From DASUSF01 sp036375275 (GTDB taxonomy: Bacteria; Pseudomonadota; Alphaproteobacteria; Geminicoccales; Geminicoccaceae): a stretch of 6,737 bases of DNA. Where the stretch lies: assembly GCA_036375275.1 (NCBI GenBank), contig DASUSF010000083.1, forward strand, positions 1 through 6,737, written 5' to 3'. Of the stretch, positions 1 through 5,376 are shown in pieces. The position numbers were made by a program, and so were the translations under genes. Each line of letters opens with the position of its first letter. Position 1 is the first letter of the stretch. The notes under the pieces are model-generated. The model worked only from the letters and a program-made list of their open reading frames with translations. It did not search any database and was not told the DNA's origin.

Positions 1-570
1 GAGGCGGTCGGTCGCTTCGGAGCGGACGAGCAGATGCGCTGCGTGCGCGATCTCCGGCCCGAGGCGGTCTCGCTCGCGCTCCGCGAGCTGGTGCCGGATG
101 CCGCCGCGGAGGAGGCCGGGGGCCGGTTCTTCGCCTGGCTCAGAGACGAGGGGATCGCGCCCCAGTTCATCCTGTACGATCCGGAGGATGCGGCACGCTT
201 CCGGGAGCTGCACCGAAGGCGCGTGATCCCGCAGGCGCGCCCGTTTGCGCTGTTCGTGCTCGGCCGCTACGTCGATCCGGTCGAGGTGCGCCCGGCCGAC
301 CTGCTGCCGTTCCTCGTCGGCCACGACCCGGCCCTGCCGTGGTCGATGTGCGCGTTCGGGCCTGCGGAGTGCGGCGCGGCACTCGCCACCGCGGCCATCG
401 GCGGCCACGTCCGGCTCGGCTTCGAGAACAACACCCGGCTCGCGGACGGCGCCGAGGCGCCCGACAACGCGGCTCTGGTCCGCCAGCTCGCCGCCGTCGT
501 GCCGCTCACCGGCCGTCGCCTGGCGTCGGTCGAAGATGCGCGCGAGCTGTTCCGCGCCACCGCCGCCTGA
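1..570 (+). CDS. Beta-keto acid cleavage enzyme (BKACE, DUF849 family), C-terminal part
   Basis: The frame is open from base 1, so the gene begins before the window; 189 residues are present, against roughly 270-310 for the whole family. BKACE enzymes are zinc-dependent TIM-barrel proteins. They condense a beta-keto acid with acetyl-CoA and split it into acetoacetate and a new CoA ester; the prototype is Kce of lysine fermentation. Family traits seen here are the segment RPEAVSLALREL (bases 55-90), the WSMCAFG strand (near 340-360), and HVRLGFENN at about 406-432, followed by a spaced DNAALV. In Kce the matching motif carries the catalytic Arg, a zinc-binding Glu and an Asp. Here the Arg (412-414) and Glu (424-426) are kept, but the Asp position is Asn (427-429). 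The N-terminal zinc histidines lie outside the window. The substrate cannot be read from this part. The gene converges on the next one, with 16 bases between the stops. Confidence 0.88.
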   Translation, partial: EAVGRFGADEQMRCVRDLRPEAVSLALRELVPDAAAEEAGGRFFAWLRDEGIAPQFILYDPEDAARFRELHRRRVIPQARPFALFVLGRYVDPVEVRPADLLPFLVGHDPALPWSMCAFGPAECGAALATAAIGGHVRLGFENNTRLADGAEAPDNAALVRQLAAVVPLTGRRLASVEDARELFRATAA

Positions 571-586
571 GGTCGGCCGAGCGGAT

Positions 587-856
587 TCAGTCCTCTTTCT
601 TGCCGTCGCGGCTCGCGGCCGCCGCCATCCCGCTCAGGAACTGCGAGAAGAAGCGCTCCTGCATCTCGCCCAGGCCCTTGAGCCCGCCCGGCAGCCAAAG
701 CCGCATCAGCGCGTCCGGGTCGAGCTCGTCGATCTTCTTCTCGAGCCGCTGATGCATCTTCTGGACCAGCGCATCCTGCATCGGCTCGAGGTTCGGGAAC
801 CCGAAGAAGGTGCGCGCCTCGATCGGCGTGCAGTCGATGTCGATCCTGATCTTCAC
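587..856 (-). CDS. DUF6489-family small protein
   Basis: This is an 89-residue protein of unknown function. It opens with VKIRIDIDCTPIEARTFFG and continues through an amphipathic middle (QKMHQRLEKKIDELDPDAL) to WLPGGLKGLGEMQERFF, the pattern I associate with the DUF6489 family of alphaproteobacteria and some gammaproteobacteria. It has no signal peptide or membrane segment and looks like a small, charged, mostly helical cytosolic protein. The GTG start (856-854) is chosen because homologs begin with MKIRID and because a GGAGG ribosome binding site lies at 865-861, four bases before it. The frame stays open far upstream, but that extension lacks homologous character and crosses the divergent intergenic region. 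The stop is 16 bases from the BKACE stop. The family's function is unknown to me; in some family members the protein has been noted near the membrane or phasin-like genes, but I would not rely on that. Confidence 0.82.
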   Translation of the reverse strand: MKIRIDIDCTPIEARTFFGFPNLEPMQDALVQKMHQRLEKKIDELDPDALMRLWLPGGLKGLGEMQERFFSQFLSGMAAAASRDGKKED

Positions 857-860
857 GGGC

Positions 861-865
861 CCTCC
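861..865 (-). promoter_or_regulatory. Ribosome binding site deciding the GTG start of the DUF6489 gene
   Basis: Read on the minus strand this is GGAGG, four bases before the GTG at 856-854. It is the only good Shine-Dalgarno match near the conserved N-terminus (VKIRID) and it fixes that start against the much longer open frame upstream. Confidence 0.65.
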
Positions 866-963
866 GCGCCTCGCCAGAGCAGCGCCCGGATGGACGTGCC
901 AACACAAGATGGCGGCTCCGCCGGCGGATCGCCAGCGGCGGCATCGGCAGCCGTGCGGACGAC

Positions 964-975
964 CGTCGCGCGACG
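964..975. repeat. 12-bp perfect palindrome in the divergent intergenic region
   Basis: CGTCGCGCGACG reads the same on both strands. It lies between the divergent DUF6489 gene and the ABC ATPase gene, 61 bases before the ATPase start, flanked by partial GACGACC direct repeats. It could be an operator for a dimeric regulator, but in sequence this GC-rich such palindromes also arise by chance. No convincing sigma-70 promoter was found beside it. Confidence 0.25.
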
Positions 976-1036
976 ACCACGGGCGGTGTAGATCTGCCGG
1001 AGTTGAGGAAACGTCGGGCGCCTCCGGGTCGGAGCC

Positions 1037-1768
1037 ATGGACCAGGACATCGAAGCCGTCGACCGGCCGGCCGCCGAGCTCGCGGTCGTGGGCCCGGACG
1101 CGGCCATCGGCGCCGCGGGTCGGGTGCCGGTCCTCACCTTTGCCGGGCTCGAGCACCGCTTCGGGACGCGGCCGATCCTCAGAATCGACTTCTTCGAGGT
1201 GCCGGCGGGCGAGCACGGCGTGCTGATGGGTCCCTCGGGCACCGGCAAGACCACGCTGCTCCACCTGATCGCCGGGCTGCTCAGGCCGAGCGAGGGGCGG
1301 ATCGCGATCGAGGGACGCTGGCTCGACACGATGCGGCGGGGCGAGCTGGATCGCTTCCGTGGCCGGATGGTCGGCATCGTCCTGCAGCGCCTGCACCTCC
1401 TGCCGGCCCTGACCGTGCTCGGCAACCTCCGCCTCGCCCGCTGGCTCGCCGGGCTGCCCGCGGACCCGGCGGCGATCCGTCATCTGCTCGACGCGCTCGG
1501 GATCCGCCACCTCGCCCGGGCGCGGCCGGCCGAGCTGAGCCAGGGGGAGGCGCAGCGGGTCGCGATCGCGCGCGCCCTGGTCAACCGGCCGCGGCTGATC
1601 CTCGCCGACGAGCCGACCTCGGCGCTGGACGACCGGAACGCGGCCCTGGTGATCGAGCTGCTCATGGGGCAGGCCGCGGCTTCGGACGCGACCCTGATCG
1701 TCGCCACCCACGACGCCCGGATCGTCGACCGGTTCGGGCACCGGCTCCTGCTCGGGCGCCGCCCATGA
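1037..1768 (+). CDS. ABC transporter ATP-binding protein, MacB/LolD type
   Basis: This 243-residue protein is a complete nucleotide-binding domain that would power the FtsX-like permease encoded next. Visible motifs in order are Walker A GPSGTGKTT (65-73), the Q-loop glutamine (117, in IVLQRLHLLP), the signature LSQGEAQRVAIARAL (167-181, a variant of LSGGQ), Walker B LILADEPTSALD (187-198) and the H-loop histidine in ATHD (223-226). The helical region and signature place it with MacB/LolD/FtsE-like ATPases rather than importers. About 28 N-terminal residues precede the conserved core (VPVLTFAGLEHRFG) and are not family-like. The ATG at 1037 has GGAG only two bases before it, so GTG codons at 1088 or 1124 are alternative starts. 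The stop overlaps the permease start in ATGA, which implies translational coupling. The substrate is unknown. Confidence 0.93.
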   Translation: MDQDIEAVDRPAAELAVVGPDAAIGAAGRVPVLTFAGLEHRFGTRPILRIDFFEVPAGEHGVLMGPSGTGKTTLLHLIAGLLRPSEGRIAIEGRWLDTMRRGELDRFRGRMVGIVLQRLHLLPALTVLGNLRLARWLAGLPADPAAIRHLLDALGIRHLARARPAELSQGEAQRVAIARALVNRPRLILADEPTSALDDRNAALVIELLMGQAAASDATLIVATHDARIVDRFGHRLLLGRRP

Positions 1769-3003
1769 ACCTCCTGACCCTGAGCTTCGCCTATCTCCGC
1801 GCGCAGGCCCCGAACGCCGCCCTCAACGTCGTCCTGCTCGCCTTCGGCGTCGCGACCATCGCGCTCCTGCTGCTGTTCAGCGCGCAGCTCGAGGACCGGC
1901 TGACCCGGGACGCCCAGGGCATCGACCTCGTGATCGGCGCCAAGGGCAGCCCGCTGCAGCTGATCCTCTCGAGCGTCTACCACGTCGACGCGCCGACCGG
2001 GAGCGTGCCGCTCGGCGAGGTCGAGCGCTGGGCGGCGGACCCGCGGGTCGAAGCCGTCATCCCGATCGCGCTCGGCGACACCGTCGACGGGTTTCGGATC
2101 GTCGGGACCACGCCGGCCTACGTCGACCACTACCGGCAGGAGCTGGCGGAAGGGCGGCTCTGGGCCAGCCCGCAGGAGGCGGTGCTGGGCGCGGAGGCCG
2201 CGCGCCGGCTCGGGCTCCGGCTCGACGACATGTTCATCGCGAGGCACGGGCTCGGCGGCGGCGGCGCCGGGCACACTGGCAGCCCCTATCGGGTGGTCGG
2301 GCTGCTCGCACCCGGAGGGACCGTGCTCGACCGCCTGGCGCTCACCGGCCTCGAGAGCGTCTGGACCACCCACGGGATCGAGCCGCCCCCGGCAGCGAAC
2401 GATCCGGACGCGCTCAAGGATGCGACGGCAACCGCTCCGCAGGGGGGCGGCGACGGGCCCGAGGTCAACGCCTTCCTGGTCCGCTACGCGGCGCCGGGCG
2501 CCGAGGCCGAGCTGCCGCGCGAGGTCAACCTCGAGACCCGGCTCCAGGCCGCCGCCCCGGCGGCCGAGCTCGACCGCCTCCTCCTCCTGGTCGGCACCGG
2601 CATCGACGCCCTCCGGGTGCTCGGGGCGCTGCTCATCGCGGCGGCCGTGCTCAGCGTGTTCGTCGCCCTCTGGAGCGGGCTCAAGGAGCGGCGCTACGAC
2701 ATGGCGGTGATGCGCACGCTCGGCGCGCGGCGGCGGACGCTCATGGTCCAGATCGTGCTCGAGGGGCTGATCCTGGCGTCGCTCGGCCTGCTGCTCGGGC
2801 TCGCCATCGGCCACGGCCTCGCCGAGGTCGCGCCGGAGCTGGTGCCGGCGCTCCGCCCGCTCGGGCTGACCGGCAGGATGATGGCGCCGGGCGAAGGGGC
2901 GCTGATCGCGCTGGTGCTGGCGGTCGGGGTGCTCGCCGCCCTCCTGCCGGCGCTCCAGGCATATCGGACCGACATCGCGGCCCTGCTCGGCAGCCGCGGC
3001 TGA
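1765..3003 (+). CDS. FtsX-like / MacB-type ABC transporter permease
   Basis: This 412-residue inner-membrane protein has the classic single FtsX unit. A first transmembrane helix (about 19-39) is followed by a large extracytoplasmic domain (about 40-275) and three C-terminal helices (about 283-304, 328-350, 378-398). The cytoplasmic segment KERRYDMAVMRTLGARRR (307-324) is the conserved coupling region that contacts the ATPase. The periplasmic domain contains GIDLVIGAKGSPLQLILSSV (52-71) and VDAPTGSVP (74-82), which I recall as hallmarks of a permease group distinct from LolC/E. Relatives of that group include Zur-controlled operons in Pseudomonas and Vibrio (recall, not checked). A Gly/His stretch (HGLGGGGAGHTGSPY, 161-175) and a Pro/Ala-rich linker (206-232) interrupt the domain. 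Such permeases work as mechanotransmission machines or exporters rather than solute channels. The ATG overlaps the ATPase stop by four bases. The long upstream extension of this frame is a shadow of the ATPase gene. Confidence 0.92.
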   Translation: MNLLTLSFAYLRAQAPNAALNVVLLAFGVATIALLLLFSAQLEDRLTRDAQGIDLVIGAKGSPLQLILSSVYHVDAPTGSVPLGEVERWAADPRVEAVIPIALGDTVDGFRIVGTTPAYVDHYRQELAEGRLWASPQEAVLGAEAARRLGLRLDDMFIARHGLGGGGAGHTGSPYRVVGLLAPGGTVLDRLALTGLESVWTTHGIEPPPAANDPDALKDATATAPQGGGDGPEVNAFLVRYAAPGAEAELPREVNLETRLQAAAPAAELDRLLLLVGTGIDALRVLGALLIAAAVLSVFVALWSGLKERRYDMAVMRTLGARRRTLMVQIVLEGLILASLGLLLGLAIGHGLAEVAPELVPALRPLGLTGRMMAPGEGALIALVLAVGVLAALLPALQAYRTDIAALLGSRG

Positions 3004-3007
3004 TCCC

Positions 3008-3013
3008 GGGAGG
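3008..3013 (+). promoter_or_regulatory. Ribosome binding site for the TTG-started small membrane protein
   Basis: GGGAGG lies eight bases before the TTG at 3022 and just after the permease stop (3001-3003). It supports translation of the 62-residue gene from a rare TTG start. Confidence 0.6.
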
Positions 3014-3021
3014 CAGACGCC

Positions 3022-3210
3022 TTGGGCGAGCACGAGTTCTTCAGGATCGTCGCCCTGGTCGCCGTCCTGCTCCTGGTGCTCCCGGCGGCGTTTCCCTCGA
3101 TGCGGGCGAACGCGCGACGCATCCGCCTGCTCGGCGTCTGGGTGCTGGTGTTCGGGATGGTGGTCGCGGGCGTGCTGATCGTGGAGTGGCTGCTCGGCCG
3201 CGGGCCCTGA
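3022..3210 (+). CDS. Small two-helix membrane protein in the ABC operon
   Basis: This is a 62-residue protein I do not recognise as a named family. Two hydrophobic segments (about 8-24 and 36-57) are separated by a basic loop (MRANARRIR, 27-35). By the positive-inside rule this suggests a hairpin with the loop in the cytoplasm and both ends outside. It starts with TTG at 3022, supported by GGGAGG at 3008-3013; no ATG or GTG lies early enough to spare the first helix. It sits 18 bases after the permease stop and 14 bases before the binding-protein start, so it is probably co-transcribed and could be an accessory subunit of the transporter. That role is inferred from position only. Codon use matches its neighbours, and the helix pattern argues for a real gene. 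Confidence 0.72.
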   Translation: MGEHEFFRIVALVAVLLLVLPAAFPSMRANARRIRLLGVWVLVFGMVVAGVLIVEWLLGRGP

Positions 3211-3219
3211 GGGGAGGGG
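3211..3219 (+). promoter_or_regulatory. Strong ribosome binding site deciding the start of the solute-binding protein
   Basis: GGGGAGGGG begins immediately after the stop of the small membrane protein and ends five bases before the GTG at 3225. It is the best Shine-Dalgarno sequence near any candidate start of the binding-protein gene (GTG 3225, ATG 3243, ATG 3261, ATG 3288). Its placement suggests reinitiation by ribosomes finishing the upstream gene. Confidence 0.55.
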
Positions 3220-3224
3220 CGGCC

Positions 3225-4259
3225 GTGGACGCGCCCTGGCGGATGGTGTTGAATGGGGTGATGCCTCTCCCAACCGGCAGTTTCGGCATGCTGCTCTACC
3301 GCCGCGCCCCGGTCGTGCTGGGGATCCTCCTCGGGATGCTGGCCCCCGCGGGCGCCGGCGAGTCCCGGACCATCGCGGTCACCACGATCATCGAGCACCC
3401 GGCGCTCGACGCGGCCCGCCGCGGGCTGCAGGCGGGGCTGCGTGAGCACGGCCTGAGGCCCGGGCGCGGGGTCGAGCTGGTATTCCGCAGCGCCGGCGGC
3501 AGCCGCGCCCAGGCGACCACGATCGCCGAAGACTTCGTCGCCATGAAGGCGGACGTGATCGTCCCGATCTCGACCCCCTCCGCCCAGGCGACGGCGATGG
3601 CCACGACCTCGATCCCGATCGTCTTCGCCGCGGTCACCGATCCGCTGGCGGCGGCGCTGGTGGAGGACGTGCAGGCGCCCGGCGGCAACGTCACGGGCGT
3701 CTCGGACCAGCTCCCGGTCGCCGACCACCTGGACCTGATCCTCGAGGTCGCGCCCGGGCTCTCCCGGCTCGGCGTGGTCGCGGACCCCGACGAGGCGCGC
3801 GCGCGGAGCCTGCTCGGGGCGCTCCGCGCGGCCGCGGCGCCGCGGGGGATCGAGATCGTGACCCGGCCGGCGCGCGACCGGGCAGAGGTGCGCGCCGCCG
3901 CCGAGGGCTTGAGCGGCGAGGTCGACGCGCTGTACCTGTCGTCCGACGACACCGTCGCGAGCGCACTCGAGGAGATCGTCGCGGTCGGTGAGGCGCATGA
4001 CCTCCCGGTCTTCGCGAGCGACGTGCATGGCGTCCCGCGCGGCGCGCTCGCGGGCCTCGGCTTCAACTACTTCGAGATCGGCCGGCAGGCGGCGCTGCTG
4101 GTCAAGCGGGTGCTGGACGGCGAGGCGCCGGGCTCGATCCCGATCCAGACGGTCAAGGCGACGGAGCTGTACGTCAACCCGGCCGCGGCGGGCCGGATGG
4201 GCGTGGACCTGCCCGAGGCGGTGGTCAAGCGTGCGGCGGCGACGTTCGAGAGCCGCTGA
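3225..4259 (+). CDS. ABC transporter substrate-binding protein, ABC_sub_bind (TrpX-like) family
   Basis: This 344-residue secreted protein has the two-lobed type 1 periplasmic binding fold. A signal peptide core (APVVLGILLGMLAPAGA, about 28-44) probably ends near Ala44. Family hallmarks are TTIIEHPALDAARRGL (53-68), DVIVPISTPSAQA (110-122), PIVFAAVTDP (131-140), GGNVTGVSD (153-161), GLGFNYFEIGRQAA (277-290) and the C-terminal VNPAAAGRMGVDLPEAVV (317-334). Relatives such as streptococcal TrpX bind amino acids, but the ligand here is unknown. GTG 3225 is chosen for its strong ribosome binding site. ATG 3288 would give a more classical, short signal peptide (MLLYRRAPVVLG) and a 323-residue product, and remains a real alternative. 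Family members normally sit beside a LivH-like permease and its ATPase; here the only adjacent transporter genes are FtsX-type, which is odd. Confidence 0.9.
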   Translation: MDAPWRMVLNGVMPLPTGSFGMLLYRRAPVVLGILLGMLAPAGAGESRTIAVTTIIEHPALDAARRGLQAGLREHGLRPGRGVELVFRSAGGSRAQATTIAEDFVAMKADVIVPISTPSAQATAMATTSIPIVFAAVTDPLAAALVEDVQAPGGNVTGVSDQLPVADHLDLILEVAPGLSRLGVVADPDEARARSLLGALRAAAAPRGIEIVTRPARDRAEVRAAAEGLSGEVDALYLSSDDTVASALEEIVAVGEAHDLPVFASDVHGVPRGALAGLGFNYFEIGRQAALLVKRVLDGEAPGSIPIQTVKATELYVNPAAAGRMGVDLPEAVVKRAAATFESR

Positions 4260-4277
4260 GGCTGCGCGTCCGTCGGC

Positions 4278-4307
4278 TTGCGGCCGGGCGCCCGGCGCGC
4301 CTACCAT
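4278..4307 (+). promoter_or_regulatory. Candidate promoter of the epimerase gene, possibly leaderless
   Basis: TTGCGG (4278-4283) and TACCAT (4302-4307) are separated by 18 bases and resemble sigma-70 -35 and -10 boxes, with an acceptable TAnnAT -10. The -10 ends six bases before the ATG at 4314, so transcription would start at or next to the start codon. No good Shine-Dalgarno sequence precedes that ATG, which fits a leaderless transcript. This is pattern matching only. Confidence 0.35.
4283..4296. repeat. 14-bp perfect palindrome before the epimerase gene
   Basis: GCCGGGCGCCCGGC is fully self-complementary and lies in the 54-base gap between the binding-protein stop and the epimerase start, inside the spacer of the candidate promoter. 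It could be an operator, or could fold as a tight hairpin ending the upstream transcript. No T-tract follows it. Confidence 0.4.
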
Positions 4308-4313
4308 CGAAGC

Positions 4314-5315
4314 ATGAGCGGGCACACCTTCTTCTGCATCGACGGCCACACCTGCGGCAACCCGGTACGCCTCGTGGCCGGCGGCGCCCCCCTGCTCGCG
4401 GGCGCGACGATGAGCGAGCGCCGCCAGGACTTCATCAAGCACTACGACTGGATCCGCACGGCGCTGATGTTCGAGCCGCGCGGCAACGACGTGATGTCCG
4501 GCTCGATCCTCTATCCGCCGTGCCGGTCCGACGCCGACGTGGCGCTCCTGTTCATCGAGGTCAGCGGCTGCCTGCCGATGTGCGGCCACGGCACCATCGG
4601 CACCGTCACCATGGCGCTGGAGCACGGCCTCGTGTCGCCGCGCCAGGACGGCGAGCTCCGCCTCGACACGCCGGCCGGGCTCGTGGTCGCGGCCTACGAG
4701 CGCGACGGGCGCTTCGTCGAGCGGGTCCGGATCACCAACGTCCCGTCGTTCCTGGCGCTCTCCGAGGTGCGGGTCGAGTGCCCGGAGCTCGGCGAGCTGG
4801 TGGTCGACGTCGCCTACGGCGGCAACTTCTACGCGATCATCGACCCGCAGCCAGGCTATGCCGGCCTCGACGCGCTCTCGGCGTCCGACATCCAGCGCCT
4901 GAGCCCCGTTCTCCGCAACCGGCTCAACCGGCTGGTCGACGTCGTGCATCCGGACGATCCGACCATCCGGGGCGTCTCGTACATCCAGTGGACCGGGCCG
5001 GCCCGGGCGCCGGGCGCGCACGGCCGGAACGCGGTGTTCTACGGCGAGAAGGCGGTCGACCGCTCGCCCTGCGGCACCGGCACGTCCGCCCGGATGGCGC
5101 AGCTCGCCGCGCGCGGGCGGCTCGGGCTCGGCGACCCCTTCGTCCACGAGAGCATCATCGGCAGCCTGTTCGAGGGCCGGGTCGAGGGCCTGACCAGCGT
5201 CGGCGAGCGGGCGGCGATCGTGCCGAGCGTCGCCGGCTGGGCGCGGATGACCGGGCTCAACACGATCTTCGTCGATCCCCGCGACCCGTACGCCCACGGC
5301 TTCCAGCTGCCGTGA
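4314..5315 (+). CDS. 4-hydroxyproline 2-epimerase (proline racemase family)
   Basis: This 333-residue cytosolic enzyme is full length for the family. It would interconvert trans-4-hydroxy-L-proline and cis-4-hydroxy-D-proline, the first step of bacterial hydroxyproline breakdown. Both catalytic cysteines are present: Cys90 in LPMCGHGTIG (88-96) and Cys253 in DRSPCGTGTSA (249-259). The second cysteine argues against trans-3-hydroxyproline dehydratase, which has Thr there. DWIRTALMFEPRGNDVMSGS (45-64), VAYGGNFYAI (166-175), SYIQWTG (222-228) and AGWARMTGLNTIFVDPRDP (307-325) closely resemble alphaproteobacterial 4-hydroxyproline epimerases as I recall them; proline racemase activity cannot be excluded. 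The ATG at 4314 gives the family N-terminus (FFCIDGHTCGNPVR); the frame extends to an ATG at 4278, but that extension crosses the palindrome and is not family-like. The usual partners (D-hydroxyproline oxidase, deaminase, semialdehyde dehydrogenase) are not in the window. Confidence 0.9.
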   Translation: MSGHTFFCIDGHTCGNPVRLVAGGAPLLAGATMSERRQDFIKHYDWIRTALMFEPRGNDVMSGSILYPPCRSDADVALLFIEVSGCLPMCGHGTIGTVTMALEHGLVSPRQDGELRLDTPAGLVVAAYERDGRFVERVRITNVPSFLALSEVRVECPELGELVVDVAYGGNFYAIIDPQPGYAGLDALSASDIQRLSPVLRNRLNRLVDVVHPDDPTIRGVSYIQWTGPARAPGAHGRNAVFYGEKAVDRSPCGTGTSARMAQLAARGRLGLGDPFVHESIIGSLFEGRVEGLTSVGERAAIVPSVAGWARMTGLNTIFVDPRDPYAHGFQLP

Positions 5316-5317
5316 CG

Positions 5318-5357
5318 CCGGCCGGAGCGGAGGGCGGCCGCGAGCCGGCCCGGCCGG
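5318..5357 (+). other. GC-rich inverted repeat between the epimerase and MgtC-family genes
   Basis: CCGGCCGG occurs at 5318-5325 and again at 5350-5357. Each copy is self-complementary and together they can pair across a 24-base loop that holds GCGGCCGC (5334-5341). It fills most of the 61-base gap. It may attenuate or end the epimerase transcript, but there is no T-tract and chance is plausible at this base composition. Confidence 0.25.
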
Positions 5358-5376
5358 GCGGCGGAACGCCATCGTC

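Noticed and set aside
857..1741. Upstream extension of the DUF6489 reading frame to a 384-residue protein
   Set aside because: Only the last 89 residues look like a real protein; the rest is antisense to the ABC ATPase and low complexity. A ribosome binding site marks the GTG at 856.
1003..1764. Upstream extension of the permease frame to a 666-residue product
   Set aside because: The extension overlaps the ABC ATPase in another frame and is Arg/Ala/Gly/Pro-rich nonsense; the ATG at 1765 gives a normal FtsX-type N-terminus with an ATGA overlap.
1480..3273. A 597-codon open frame on the minus strand
   Set aside because: It is antisense to the ABC ATPase and permease, has biased low-complexity composition (Glu, Arg, Gly, Pro) and no recognisable motif; the plus-strand genes carry intact Walker and membrane features.
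2694..5372. An 892-codon open frame on the minus strand
   Set aside because: It runs antisense to the permease, binding-protein and epimerase genes. Its product is an Arg/Ala/Glu/Asp/Gly-rich low-complexity string without domains, as expected when GC-rich coding DNA is read from the wrong strand.
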